Of a DNA stretch of 64,000 nucleotides, positions 25,004 through 33,629 are shown in pieces (position 1 is the stretch's first letter; every line of letters starts with the position of its first letter). The notes under the pieces are model-generated. The model was given only the letters and a program-made list of their open reading frames with translations. It did not search any database and was not told the DNA's origin. Source of the DNA: Butyrivibrio sp. (GTDB lineage Bacteria; Bacillota; Clostridia; Lachnospirales; Lachnospiraceae). The stretch spans positions 1-64,000 of the forward strand of contig NZ_JAGBLU010000138.1 of NCBI RefSeq assembly GCF_017635265.1. Reading direction: 5' to 3'. A program made the translations under genes and the position numbers.

Positions 25004-26275
25004 TCAACCAGCTTTTTCTTCCTCTTCACTCATTGACTCTTTTAATACTTCTATAGCCTTATTTAACTGATTATCAGTTTTGTCCTCTGCATATGCATCT
25101 GCATCAAATTCAACTTCAACGTCAGGCTCTATTCCTACTCCATGGATATCTGAACCATTGGGTGTGTAATAGTTACTTACAGTTAACTTTATTGCAGTAC
25201 CATCCTTAAGGTCAAAGATTCTCTGAACAATGCCTTTTCCGTATGTTGTGGTTCCTACCAGCGTTCCGATTCCGTAGTCCTTAATTGCACCTGATAAAAT
25301 TTCTGATGCACTTGCTGAATATTTGTTAACAAGCACTACTACAGGAATATCAATCTCGTGAGTTCCATCACAGGTATAATCTTCTCTGTTGCCTTCTCTA
25401 TCCACAGTATATACTATTGTTCCTTTTGGAAGGAGCTGTCTTGCAATATCACATACCGCTGTAAGACTTCCACCCGGATTACTTCGCAGGTCAATAATAA
25501 GTCCTTCTATGTTATTTGCTCTAAGCTCTGCCATCCCTTCAGTAAACTGATCCGGCGTCACTTCATCAAATTCCGTAATCTGAAGATATCCGATTCCATC
25601 CTCCATGACTTCAGTTTTAACTGTTGGAACTGACACCTTGGCACGCATAACATCAACTTCTATTTCCTCAAGATCACTTCCTCTAAGAAGTGTCAGATGA
25701 ACTGTTGTACCTTCTTCGCCTTTTATAAGAGATACTACTTCGCTCAGCTCAAGTCCCTGTGTGCTCTCTTTGTTGACTTCATAGATGATGTCATCAGTCT
25801 GAAGCTGTGCTTCTTCTGCCGGGCTTCCCTCCATTACTCCTGAGATACGTGGAAGTGCCATGGTCTGATCCATGCTTACATAAGCACCTATTCCATAGTA
25901 AATCCCTTCGGTATCATTCATAAGTTCAGTCAACTCTTCCTCGGTATAGTAAACTGAATATGGATCATCAAGAGATTCCATCAGTCCCTTATATAAGCCA
26001 TTTGCTTTATCCTCGGTTGTTACATCCGTCTTATAAAAATTAGTATCGATAACAGCTTCTATTTTGTTAATCTTTGACAGGATATCCTCGCTTAATACCG
26101 TACTACCACTTACTTCATTTTGAACTGTAGCCACGTTTAAAGTAAGCAGGTACCCAATACAAACTGCAGCACTTATAAATAAAGCCACAAAACAGCCCAC
26201 CAAAATTCCACTTAAAAATCTTCTGTTTAGTCTTCCGCGGTACTGCTGTTCATCGAACCCGTTTTGATAATCCAT
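25004..26275 (-). CDS. S41 family C-terminal processing peptidase (CtpA-like)
   Basis: A 423-residue protease anchored by one membrane helix near residues 24-45, then a PDZ domain (GSPAEEAQLQTDDIIYEVN near 150-168), then the S41 catalytic core: GLIIDLRSNPGGSL, NKYSASASEILSGA containing the catalytic serine, and TYGKGIVQ with the lysine of the Ser-Lys dyad. Such enzymes trim or degrade secreted or membrane proteins outside the cell. It is directly after the M23 hydrolase gene and ftsEX, so it may process envelope proteins involved in wall turnover, by position. The C-terminus is acidic. Confidence 0.93.
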   Translation of the reverse strand: MDYQNGFDEQQYRGRLNRRFLSGILVGCFVALFISAAVCIGYLLTLNVATVQNEVSGSTVLSEDILSKINKIEAVIDTNFYKTDVTTEDKANGLYKGLMESLDDPYSVYYTEEELTELMNDTEGIYYGIGAYVSMDQTMALPRISGVMEGSPAEEAQLQTDDIIYEVNKESTQGLELSEVVSLIKGEEGTTVHLTLLRGSDLEEIEVDVMRAKVSVPTVKTEVMEDGIGYLQITEFDEVTPDQFTEGMAELRANNIEGLIIDLRSNPGGSLTAVCDIARQLLPKGTIVYTVDREGNREDYTCDGTHEIDIPVVVLVNKYSASASEILSGAIKDYGIGTLVGTTTYGKGIVQRIFDLKDGTAIKLTVSNYYTPNGSDIHGVGIEPDVEVEFDADAYAEDKTDNQLNKAIEVLKESMSEEEEKAG

Positions 26276-26305
26276 TTCTTTTCGCTCCTATCTCCGGAAA
26301 ATTCA

Positions 26306-27529
26306 TTATTTCAGATAATTCCATGGACTAACGTAAGCTCCGTTTAAGCGTACGCCAAAATGCAGATGATTACCTGTAGATCTTCCGGTGGATCCTACTG
26401 CTGCAATCTTAGTTCCCGCAGTAACATCCGTTCCTTTTGAGACATACAACGCTGAGCAATGCATATATATGGTATAAAGACCACCACCATGGTTAATCAT
26501 TATGTAATTACCCATGGATGAGTTATAGTCAGCAGCTACAACCGTGCCATTATAGGCTGCAAGGATAGCCGATCCGCCGGGCGCTGCCAGATCTATACCA
26601 TTATGCATTTTTTGAACCCCAAGAGTCGGGTGTAATCTCATACCAAAATCATCAGAAATTCTGGTATAGCTCGGACAAGGCCAGGTGAATACACCACCAT
26701 CATACATATATCTACTATAAAGAGCAGCCTTATCAGCGGCAACCTCTTTTTCAAGAGCAGCTATTGTAGCATTCTCAGCTTTGATTTCAGCCTCGTATTC
26801 AGCTATAGCTGCTTCTTTATTGGAAATATCGGTCTTAACAGCCGAAAGCTCGCTATTCTTTGCTGAAAGAAGGGACTGAAGATTATCTTCTTCCTGCTCC
26901 TTTTCTTCCATTGCAAGATCAAGCGTCGCCTTTTCCTCTTCAAGCGCTTCTTTGGTAACAGTAATAAGCTGAGTGGTTGCAATATATTCGTTGAGCTTTT
27001 TTCTGTCATAGGAGGAAAGCATTTCAATGTATTCAGCTTTGTTAAGCATATCTCCAAAGCTTCCTGATTCTGCCAGAAGCTCCATGTACATGGTATCGCC
27101 ACGCTCATACATAAATTTGATACGCTTTTTCATGGCTTCATACTGCTCCTGCTGAATTCTTTCAGCTTCCTCAAGCTCTTTTGTGGTTTCTTCTATCTCA
27201 GCCTCTTTTTCAGTAATCTGATCCGTAAGAGCGTCAATCTTGGTCTGTATATCAGTAAGCGATGCATCCAGCTCAGTAATATATGCATTCAAATCCGACT
27301 TGCTCTTTTCGAGATCTTTTTTTATCTTCTCAAGATTAGTCTTTGCCGAACTGAGTGAATCACGTTCTTTTTTGGCTTCGCTGATCTGAGCTTCTTTTGC
27401 CTTGATACTCTCCTCAGTCACTTCCGCATACGAAGATATGCAGCTACCTGCAAATATAGCAATTGCTGTAGCTGCACATATTAACCCTTTAACTATTCTG
27501 TTATTATAAGCATTTTTTAGTAAATTCAA
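26306..27529 (-). CDS. M23 (LytM) peptidoglycan hydrolase with N-terminal coiled coil
   Basis: A 407-residue secreted protein. A signal peptide (ICAATAIAIFAGSCISSYAE) is followed by a long coiled coil (about residues 40-265, rich in Lys, Glu and Ala), then an M23 domain with intact zinc ligands: MHNGIDLAAPGG and the HLHFGVR motif, plus YIMINHGGGLYTIYMHCS. The arrangement is that of EnvC/PcsB/CwlO-like hydrolases controlled by FtsEX, and ftsX lies 23 bases upstream here. It should cut peptide cross-links during division or elongation. The start is a TTG with a distant ribosome site, so the exact N-terminus is uncertain. Confidence 0.92.
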   Translation of the reverse strand: MNLLKNAYNNRIVKGLICAATAIAIFAGSCISSYAEVTEESIKAKEAQISEAKKERDSLSSAKTNLEKIKKDLEKSKSDLNAYITELDASLTDIQTKIDALTDQITEKEAEIEETTKELEEAERIQQEQYEAMKKRIKFMYERGDTMYMELLAESGSFGDMLNKAEYIEMLSSYDRKKLNEYIATTQLITVTKEALEEEKATLDLAMEEKEQEEDNLQSLLSAKNSELSAVKTDISNKEAAIAEYEAEIKAENATIAALEKEVAADKAALYSRYMYDGGVFTWPCPSYTRISDDFGMRLHPTLGVQKMHNGIDLAAPGGSAILAAYNGTVVAADYNSSMGNYIMINHGGGLYTIYMHCSALYVSKGTDVTAGTKIAAVGSTGRSTGNHLHFGVRLNGAYVSPWNYLK

Positions 27530-27552
27530 TGTAAAAGAATATCCTTTATGAC

Positions 27553-28449
27553 TTATACATGTAGGTGCTTTCTTACAGTCGTGAAACTACCAAAGAATCC
27601 AATGCCAATTCCTATTGCAAGAGAAATAGGTACAAGCTTGTTGTACACAATGCTGACAGGAAGGAAATTAAGTAGCGTTGAAAGCATGGTAAACCTTGAT
27701 ACCACATAAGCAATAGCATTTGTATAAACAAAGTAAATTATTACAAGCGGAATGATTGACCCTATAATTCCGATTATGATACCTTCTACCACGAAAGGCG
27801 CACGTACAAAAAAGTCAGTAGCACCTATGTATTTCATGATGTTAATCTCATCTTTTCTGACCGCAATACCCATTGTAACCGTGTTGCTGATAAGGAAGAT
27901 GGAAACCAGCAGAAGAATTATTATGATTCCGGCTGAAATATACGCGATAAGAACATTTAAGCCGCTAAGCGTGTTGGCTGTAACTTCTGAACGGTTAACT
28001 TCTCTGACAACATCAATTGACTCAATGTAAGTAACCAAAGCTCCCTGCAAAGATACGTCGTTAAGATATATCTGAAGGTTAGCTGAATCAGCAAGCGGAT
28101 TCTCTGTAAAACCATCAGCATACTCGCCAAGATATTCCTCTTTAAAGTCCTCCCAGGCATCATCTGCTGAAACATAAACTATCTCTCTGACTTCCGCTCT
28201 CTGTTCAAGATCACTCTTTACAGCAAGTATCTGCTCCTCGGAAGTTCCTTCGTTAAAGAAAACCGTAACCGAAACTCCCTCTTCTGCAGTCTTAACTACA
28301 TTTTCAAAGTTGGTGATTATAGAATAAAAAAGTCCGAACAAAAACAGGCAGGCACTTATTGTAGCTATGGAAGCAAGCGTGTACCACTTGTTTCTGCCTA
28401 AATTCTTAAATCCTTGTCCGATGGTGTAAAAGAAACTACTAATCCTCAT
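27553..28449 (-). CDS. ftsX: Cell division protein FtsX
   Basis: A 298-residue four-helix membrane protein of the FtsEX complex. The N-terminus (MRISSFFYTIGQGFKNLGRN) leads into helix 1 (ASIATISACLFLFGLFYSI), a large extracellular loop with SVTVFFNEGTSEEQI, and three C-terminal helices with GATDFFVRAPFVVEGIIIGIIGS. FtsX passes a signal from ATP hydrolysis by FtsE to a peptidoglycan hydrolase outside, probably the M23 protein encoded next. The ATG at 28449 overlaps the end of ftsE by 11 bases, so translation is coupled. Confidence 0.95.
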   Translation of the reverse strand: MRISSFFYTIGQGFKNLGRNKWYTLASIATISACLFLFGLFYSIITNFENVVKTAEEGVSVTVFFNEGTSEEQILAVKSDLEQRAEVREIVYVSADDAWEDFKEEYLGEYADGFTENPLADSANLQIYLNDVSLQGALVTYIESIDVVREVNRSEVTANTLSGLNVLIAYISAGIIIILLLVSIFLISNTVTMGIAVRKDEINIMKYIGATDFFVRAPFVVEGIIIGIIGSIIPLVIIYFVYTNAIAYVVSRFTMLSTLLNFLPVSIVYNKLVPISLAIGIGIGFFGSFTTVRKHLHV

Positions 28450-29179
28450 CGATGTACATACCCTCTTCCTCGTCTTCAATAATGACGCCTTTTTTCATGG
28501 TTATAACTCTCTTTTTCATGGCGTTAACGATTTCTCTGTTATGTGTTACCACAATAACTGTTGTACCATTTTCGTTGATCTGCTCCATGAGCTTCATAAT
28601 TTCCCATGAATTGTTAGGATCAAGGTTTCCGGTAGGCTCATCTGCCAAAAGAATTGTAGGCTTATTTACAAGCGCTCTTGCAAGGGCAACTCTCTGCTGT
28701 TCGCCACCTGACAACTGGTTTATTTTATTCTTGTATTTTCCTGCAAGGTTAACCGTTGCAAGAATAGAAGGAACGTTTCTCTTTATCTCTCTCGTAGGAG
28801 TCTGTACAATTCTCTGTGCAAAAGCAACATTCTCGTACACGTTCCTGTCCTTTAAAAGTCTGAAATCCTGAAATACTATTCCGAGGTTTCTCCTGAACTT
28901 AGGTATCTTACTGTGTTTGATCTTTCTCAGATTATAACCGAGAACTGTTATTTCACCATCTGTCGGCACAAGCTCTCTGAGAAGAAGCTTTATGAGGGTT
29001 GATTTACCTGAACCGCTGTCTCCAACGATAAAAACGAACTCCCCTTTTTTGATATGAAGTGAGACACCATTTAATGCAGGTGCACCTGTAGAATATGACT
29101 TGGTAACATTCTCAAGGGTTATTACCTCATCATCAGGGATCTGCCTTGTGCCCCTTTTTCTTCTGTAGCCTTTTTCCAT
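28439..29179 (-). CDS. ftsE: Cell division ATP-binding protein FtsE
   Basis: A 246-residue ABC ATPase. Walker A GDSGSGKST near residue 53, signature LSGGEQQRVALARAL near 155, Walker B ILLADEPTGNLDP, and VVTHNREIV containing the H-loop. The QDFRLLKDRNVYENVAF stretch is typical of FtsE. It is about 20 residues longer than usual at the N-terminus (KGYRRKRGTRQIPDDEV), a basic extension that may touch the membrane or nucleic acid. It pairs with FtsX to control wall hydrolysis. AGGAG precedes the ATG. Confidence 0.96.
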   Translation of the reverse strand: MEKGYRRKRGTRQIPDDEVITLENVTKSYSTGAPALNGVSLHIKKGEFVFIVGDSGSGKSTLIKLLLRELVPTDGEITVLGYNLRKIKHSKIPKFRRNLGIVFQDFRLLKDRNVYENVAFAQRIVQTPTREIKRNVPSILATVNLAGKYKNKINQLSGGEQQRVALARALVNKPTILLADEPTGNLDPNNSWEIMKLMEQINENGTTVIVVTHNREIVNAMKKRVITMKKGVIIEDEEEGMYIDED

Positions 29180-29227
29180 ATATTTCTCCTAGAACAAATT
29201 AATTAGATTAAAAGCAAAGATTTACAA

Positions 29228-30310
29228 TCAAGTAAACTTCTCCATGTACTTCATGTATCTTACAACCATAAGAGCAATTTTAAAAGTAATTGCATCATCA
29301 AAAACTCGCAAATCCAATCCTGTACTCTTCTGAAGTTTATCAAGCCTGTATACAAGAGTATTTCTATGGATAAAGAGCTGTCTTGATGTTTCCGAAACAT
29401 TAAGACTGTTTTCAAAAAACTTATCAATAGTTGTAAGTGTCTCCTGATCGAACTCGTCAGGATTCTTGCCACCGAAAATTTCCTTGATGAACATTTTGCA
29501 TAGAGGGATCGGCAACTGGTAAATAAGTCTTCCAATTCCGAGTTCACTGTAGCAGATTACCTTTCTTTCATCAAAGAATATCTTACCTACATCAAGTGCC
29601 ATCTTGGCTTCTTTATAAGATCTGCTGACTTCCTTTATCTCTCCCACAACAGTACCATAGGCAATCCTTACTCCGGAAAGCCCTTCTTTTTCAAGTACTG
29701 ACTGCATCTCTTCTGCGGACTTGGCAATCTCTCCCGGCTTGTTAAAGTCAGTAACATCCTTAACTATTATAATATTGTCCTCATCAACCTCTGTGACAAA
29801 ATCTGTTCCATTTCCAAAATGAGTTCTGGCAATCTCAAGGGCATTATTGTCCCTTCCGTTAACAGACTCAACGATCATGGCAACTCTCTTGGCATCAGTC
29901 TGAATATGGAGCTTTTTAGCTCTGCTGTAGATATCAACCAGAAGAAGGTTATCAAGAAGCAGGTTCTTAATGAAGTTATCCTTGTCAAATCTCTCTTTAT
30001 AAGCAACTAAAAGAGTCTGGATCTGATATGCTATCATCTTACCAAGCATATAGATATTCTCACCACTTCCGGTGCAGATTAAAATGTACTCAAGGCTCTG
30101 CTCATCATATATTTTAAAGAACTGATATCCCTGAATTTCCTGAGAATCAGCAGGAGATTCCACAAAGTCCCTTGCAGCAGAAGATATGTTGCCTATATCA
30201 CTGCTTGTGGAAGCGACCTCCTTGCCATCAATATCAAGCACAAAAAGATCTACATGTGCTATGTTTTTTAACCCGTCAATGGTATTCTGAAGAATTTGAT
30301 TAGAAATCAT
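29228..30310 (-). CDS. CdaR/PucR-type transcriptional regulator
   Basis: A 360-residue regulator. Residues 1-130 match the sugar-diacid recognition domain of CdaR (ISNQILQNTIDGL, VDLFVLDIDGKEVASTS); the middle is a GGDEF-like fold and the C-terminus is the PucR helix-turn-helix (NVSETSRQLFIHRNTLVYRLDKLQ near 313-336). Such proteins activate genes for use of sugar diacids or purines; here no such genes are nearby, so the target is unknown. It lies 48 bases upstream of ftsE on the same strand and might be co-transcribed. A long inverted repeat overlaps its likely promoter. Confidence 0.85.
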   Translation of the reverse strand: MISNQILQNTIDGLKNIAHVDLFVLDIDGKEVASTSSDIGNISSAARDFVESPADSQEIQGYQFFKIYDEQSLEYILICTGSGENIYMLGKMIAYQIQTLLVAYKERFDKDNFIKNLLLDNLLLVDIYSRAKKLHIQTDAKRVAMIVESVNGRDNNALEIARTHFGNGTDFVTEVDEDNIIIVKDVTDFNKPGEIAKSAEEMQSVLEKEGLSGVRIAYGTVVGEIKEVSRSYKEAKMALDVGKIFFDERKVICYSELGIGRLIYQLPIPLCKMFIKEIFGGKNPDEFDQETLTTIDKFFENSLNVSETSRQLFIHRNTLVYRLDKLQKSTGLDLRVFDDAITFKIALMVVRYMKYMEKFT

Positions 30311-30371
30311 TTTACACTCTTTCTGAAGAGCATCTTAGCTCTACTGAATTTATACATAGCCATTTTAATAT

Positions 30372-30418
30372 AAATGTACAAAAAAATCCACCAATTAATA
30401 GGGCTTTTTTGTACATTT
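30372..30418. repeat. 14-bp inverted repeat between the CdaR-like gene and yjfB
   Basis: AAATGTACAAAAAA (30372-30385) and TTTTTTGTACATTT (30405-30418) are perfect inverted copies separated by 19 bases. They lie in a divergent intergenic region, so they do not end a gene. The left arm (as numbered) overlaps a possible minus-strand -35 (TTGTAC) for the CdaR-like gene, with TATGTA 17 bases on. An operator is one reading; a leader terminator is another. Confidence 0.65.
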
Positions 30419-30468
30419 TTTTATTTTCATAGTCAAAACTTACAAAAACACCTTCTTCATTTTGGTAT

Positions 30469-30495
30469 TAACATTCGAAGTTACCGTGACGATAT
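30469..30495 (+). promoter_or_regulatory. Sigma-28-like promoter of yjfB
   Basis: TAAC (30469-30472), 15 bases, GACGATAT (30488-30495), one mismatch in each half against the motility consensus TAAA-N15-GCCGATAT. It is about 68 bases before the yjfB start. Confidence 0.6.
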
Positions 30496-30562
30496 ACAAG
30501 ACAGGATAAAGTATATTGCGCCCTAAAGAACGTTTCAGAGCGCAGACGCACAGGAGGTGCCT

Positions 30563-30751
30563 ATGGATATTCCTGCTTTATCGATGGTCCTTGCACAGAA
30601 CAAGGTTTTAACTGATGTTGGAGTTGCTATGCTTTCCAAGAATCTTGATCTCATGGAGGATGTAGGTAGTTCTTTGATCGAAGGCATTGATGCCGTATCA
30701 GAGTTATCTGTTAATCCTGATATTGGAGGAAACATAGACATTCGCATCTAA
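30563..30751 (+). CDS. YjfB family putative motility protein
   Basis: A 62-residue protein starting MDIPALSMVLAQNKVL and ending with GGNIDIRI, both hallmarks of the YjfB family, which is often listed as putative motility protein and is SigD-controlled in Bacillus. The AGGAGG ribosome site is five bases before the ATG at 30563; a GTG at 30557 overlapping that site is unlikely. It has its own sigma-28-like promoter and a terminator at 30764-30798, so it is a single-gene unit. Its biochemical role is unknown. Confidence 0.88.
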   Translation: MDIPALSMVLAQNKVLTDVGVAMLSKNLDLMEDVGSSLIEGIDAVSELSVNPDIGGNIDIRI

Positions 30752-30763
30752 AACGCCATCAAA

Positions 30764-30798
30764 AAACGCCCTTGGCTTTCAATCTGCCACGGGCGTTT
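30764..30798. terminator. Bidirectional terminator between yjfB and the CPBP gene
   Basis: AAACGCCC (30764-30771) pairs with GGGCGTTT (30791-30798), with additional TGGC/GCCA pairing inside. It serves the converging genes on both sides. Confidence 0.8.
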
Positions 30799-30801
30799 GC
30801 T

Positions 30802-31719
30802 TTATAAGTATGTTGCCACATATACCATCCACGCAAAAGCTATTACCATCGCAATTATCAAAGGCACAGTAATAAGTTTATAGCCCTGTCCGGGATACAT
30901 ACGGATGCTGTCAACAAAAGCCCTTCTGTTTTCCATCTCTGAAATCTTATAAACTATGCAAAGAGCAATCGCTGTAAATATCACCGCCAGTACAAAATAT
31001 ATACCTATCATCAGATAAGTACTTCCATCTCCTGCACCGTAACTCTCCAGTGTTTCATCGGCCTCACTTATAATGTCTGGGAAAGTATACATGTAGATAA
31101 CTTCGATTGAGTTAAACAGGGCATGAGCAAAAAACGATGACCATATACTGCCCGTAGCCTCAACCAATATGCAAAACATTATCCCCATTACCGTTCCATA
31201 TGCAAACTGATTAAAATTAAGATGCATCATTCCAAAAAGAATCGAAGAAAGAACTATGGAGCCAATAATTCGCCCGGTCCTTTGGTAGCTATGGAGAATG
31301 TAGCCTCTGAAAACAAACTCTTCCACAAAAGGTCCTACAATACCTATAGATAAAAGCATTGTCCACATCGGCATGGCAAGAACTTCACCGCTGATAGAAC
31401 TAACCATATTTTCCACAAAAAGCATAGATACGGAATTCACAAAGGACACCAGCGGAAACAGGCTAATAACATATACGACAATCATAAACAGAGTAGTGAT
31501 TTTTATTTTTTTAAACGGAACAGCCTCCGTGATCTTCTCTCCGCCGTAGAGAATAGCCGCCAGTGCCGGAATCAACACCACAAGCTCTGAAAGTACATTG
31601 TTTGTAAGTATTGAAAGGCTGCTTCCCGTAAGTATGATCCAATAACTCAAAAGCAGAGTGAATGCCAATGTGGCAAGTATCATATACAAAAAAGATCTGT
31701 TAGCTCTTTTATAATCCAC
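30802..31719 (-). CDS. CPBP family intramembrane metalloprotease
   Basis: A 305-residue multi-helix membrane protein with the Rce1/CPBP glutamic protease motifs: VEEFVFRGYIL (EExxxR) near the middle, LFGMMHLNFNQF (FxxxH) and FAHALFNS (HxxxN). These proteases cleave within the membrane and act in peptide processing, immunity or signalling; the target here is unknown. A GTG at 31719 with TAAGGAG six bases before it is the best start; a TTG overlapping the previous gene is possible. It lies 10 bases after the CvfB gene. Confidence 0.88.
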   Translation of the reverse strand: MDYKRANRSFLYMILATLAFTLLLSYWIILTGSSLSILTNNVLSELVVLIPALAAILYGGEKITEAVPFKKIKITTLFMIVVYVISLFPLVSFVNSVSMLFVENMVSSISGEVLAMPMWTMLLSIGIVGPFVEEFVFRGYILHSYQRTGRIIGSIVLSSILFGMMHLNFNQFAYGTVMGIMFCILVEATGSIWSSFFAHALFNSIEVIYMYTFPDIISEADETLESYGAGDGSTYLMIGIYFVLAVIFTAIALCIVYKISEMENRRAFVDSIRMYPGQGYKLITVPLIIAMVIAFAWMVYVATYL

Positions 31720-31729
31720 GCCAAACTCC

Positions 31730-32563
31730 TTATCTGACAACTATTGAGTCCTCTTTTATGACTATCTTCTCTTCCTTTAAAAGACGACCAACAGCCCGCT
31801 TAAACTCATTCTTGCTCATTCCTGTCTTTTCCCTGATAAGTTCAGGAGAAGCTTTATCAGTAAACGGAATTCTTCCGCCTCCGGCTTCCAACATAGAATA
31901 TATCTTTTCAGCATCTGTATCCATCTGAAGGTACGCTTTCTCTCTAAGACTTAAATTAAGTCTGCCATCCTCCTTAACTGAAGTAACTCTTGCAGAAATA
32001 TTGTCACCAATCTTTATATTTCCATAGAGTTCCTTTTTAGGGATAAGAGCTGAATAGATATCATCCACAGCAACGAAAGCGCCAAAGTTATCACTCAGTT
32101 CGTAAACAGTGCCCTGAACCTTGTCATCCTTGCCATATGGGCTCTCATTTAAAAGATATCTGTATACATTCATGGTAACGCAAAGTCTTGAACTCTTATC
32201 AATATAAAGAGCACAAAGAACATCGTCACCTTTTTTTACCTTAGCGGTCTGTTCCCTGAATGGCAAAAGAACATCTTTTTCAAGCCCCCAATCCATGAAG
32301 GCACCAATCTTTCCGGTTTCTTTTACTTTTAACCTTCTTACGTCACCGAGCATTATCTTGGGCTCATTGGTCGTGGCTATTGGTCTGTCATCTGAGTCTT
32401 TATAGACAAAGACCTCGATTTTTGTCCCTATATCAGTTCCCTGCGGCACCTGTTTAGCAGGTAAAAGAACTTTCTCATCACTTCCGTTTTCCTCTGCAAG
32501 ATATACTCCAAAGTCAACCTTCTTAATAACTACAAGTGTCTGTTTTTCTCCTAATCTTATCAT
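31730..32563 (-). CDS. CvfB-like S1 RNA-binding protein
   Basis: A 277-residue protein with three S1-type OB folds (IKKVDFGVYLAEENGSDEKVLLP; KVKETGKIGAFMDWGLEKDVLLP; VYELSDNFGAFVAVDDIYSALIP) and a C-terminal winged helix (ELIREKTGMSKNEFKRAVGRLL), the CvfB/YitL architecture. CvfB affects virulence and gene expression in staphylococci by RNA binding. GGAGG lies four bases before the ATG. It lies 24 bases after the acyl-ACP thioesterase gene and is followed directly by the CPBP protease gene. Confidence 0.9.
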   Translation of the reverse strand: MIRLGEKQTLVVIKKVDFGVYLAEENGSDEKVLLPAKQVPQGTDIGTKIEVFVYKDSDDRPIATTNEPKIMLGDVRRLKVKETGKIGAFMDWGLEKDVLLPFREQTAKVKKGDDVLCALYIDKSSRLCVTMNVYRYLLNESPYGKDDKVQGTVYELSDNFGAFVAVDDIYSALIPKKELYGNIKIGDNISARVTSVKEDGRLNLSLREKAYLQMDTDAEKIYSMLEAGGGRIPFTDKASPELIREKTGMSKNEFKRAVGRLLKEEKIVIKEDSIVVR

Positions 32564-32586
32564 GGTTCCTCCGTCCTAAAGTCCTA

Positions 32587-33315
32587 TTACTTAACAATTA
32601 GTTCTACAGTACATACCGACCGGTCATCTTTATTGTTAAGATTCACGGTATATACACTATTATCACCGTTTTTATTTTCTATGACAACAGGTTTCAAAAT
32701 ATCTCCAAGACGGGCCTGTCTTTTGTATTCGGCCCTCATGGAAGAGACTACTCCTTTTTTGTCCTTTATCTGATCAATGGCCATTCTGATATACTGACCA
32801 TTATTGACATGATTGTTTGTATCAAGGTTGTGCCGTCTCACAACAATTTCTTCACAGTCGGTCTTAATACCGTCAGATGGAATCTTAATCTTTCTGTCAC
32901 CATAATTCATCTCAAGTTTATCACTAAGAGGATAAGCTTCTTGGATAACAGATGTGATCCTCGCCGGATAATTGGATTTAAAATTAAATAAAGTCCATAT
33001 AGAGTTTGCTACTGCAAGCCTCTCACCATCTTTGGTGTCCATAAAAAAATTTCTAAGCCCTAAAGCTCCCTTAAGTTCATAAGGAACTGTTCCGATAACA
33101 ACCTCTTCGCATAGCTTTGGATATCTTTTTATCTCAATCTGCCATGAATTAAGAACCCACGCAAGGTTAAGACTCTTAAGATATTCCATTGTTGCCGGCC
33201 CGTCTTGAGTTTGAAAGGTTGAGCAGTCCTGAAAATAATCTATAAGAGATTCAAGTGTAAGAATTCCTTCACTATCAACTTCACTATACCTGATTCTTGA
33301 ACTAAAGGTATACAT
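32587..33315 (-). CDS. Acyl-ACP thioesterase
   Basis: A 242-residue double-hotdog protein of the acyl-ACP thioesterase family, which releases free fatty acids from acyl carrier protein. The first hotdog has YSEVDSEGILTLESLIDYFQDC, the WVLNSWQIEIKRYP and LGLRNFFMDTKDG strands; the second has HNLDTNNHVNNGQYIRMA with the conserved NNHVNN motif. The start at 33315 has GGGAGG seven bases before it; the open frame continues upstream to 33360 without a comparable site. It lies in a run with CvfB and the CPBP protease. Confidence 0.92.
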   Translation of the reverse strand: MYTFSSRIRYSEVDSEGILTLESLIDYFQDCSTFQTQDGPATMEYLKSLNLAWVLNSWQIEIKRYPKLCEEVVIGTVPYELKGALGLRNFFMDTKDGERLAVANSIWTLFNFKSNYPARITSVIQEAYPLSDKLEMNYGDRKIKIPSDGIKTDCEEIVVRRHNLDTNNHVNNGQYIRMAIDQIKDKKGVVSSMRAEYKRQARLGDILKPVVIENKNGDNSVYTVNLNNKDDRSVCTVELIVK

Positions 33316-33392
33316 CTGACACCTCCCGATAATATGACTATAATGATCCAATACAAACAATTTACATCATTCTGCATAATCAAGTTTTAAAC

Positions 33393-33425
33393 AAAAAGAA
33401 GCGAGATTGTCACCAATCTCGCTTC
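33393..33425 (-). terminator. Terminator after tRNA-Gln
   Basis: GAAGCGAGATTG (33398-33409) pairs perfectly with CAATCTCGCTTC (33414-33425) across 4 nt, followed on the minus strand by five U. It lies 10 bases past the tRNA end. Confidence 0.9.
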
Positions 33426-33435
33426 ACTATATTAA

Positions 33436-33508
33436 CTGGGCTAGTAGGATTCGAACCTACGTAATGACGGAGTCAGAGTCCGTTGCCTTACCGCTTGGCG
33501 ATAGCCCA
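33436..33508 (-). tRNA. tRNA-Gln (anticodon CTG)
   Basis: The minus strand folds as a cloverleaf: acceptor TGGGCTA/TAGCCCA with discriminator G, anticodon stem ACGGA/TCCGT with loop CTCTGAC giving anticodon CUG (reads CAG), and a T loop GTTCGAATC. The U-A first pair and sequence AUCGCCAAGCGGUAAGGCA resemble other glutamine tRNAs. CCA is not encoded. It lies between glnN and a terminator. Confidence 0.95.
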
Positions 33509-33521
33509 TCAACAAGTAATG

Positions 33522-33550
33522 ATTATACGTGAGGTTTCTTTAAAAAGCAA
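33522..33550 (-). promoter_or_regulatory. Promoter of tRNA-Gln
   Basis: Minus strand TTGCTT (33545-33550), 17 bases, TATAAT (33522-33527), 13 bases before the tRNA 5' end. The -35 to -10 spacer is part of an inverted repeat. Confidence 0.7.
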
Positions 33551-33593
33551 GTACTTTTTTAAAAAAATTTTAAATTTTTTAAAGAAACCTCAC
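33529..33593. repeat. 18-bp inverted repeat between glnN and tRNA-Gln
   Basis: GTGAGGTTTCTTTAAAAA (33529-33546) and TTTTTAAAGAAACCTCAC (33576-33593) are perfect inverted copies around a 29-nt AT-rich centre. It begins 36 bases past the glnN stop. One arm overlaps the tRNA promoter, so it may act as terminator and control element together. Confidence 0.8.
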
Positions 33594-33629
33594 AATCACT
33601 TATTTTACCTAGCTTTCACGAGTATATAA

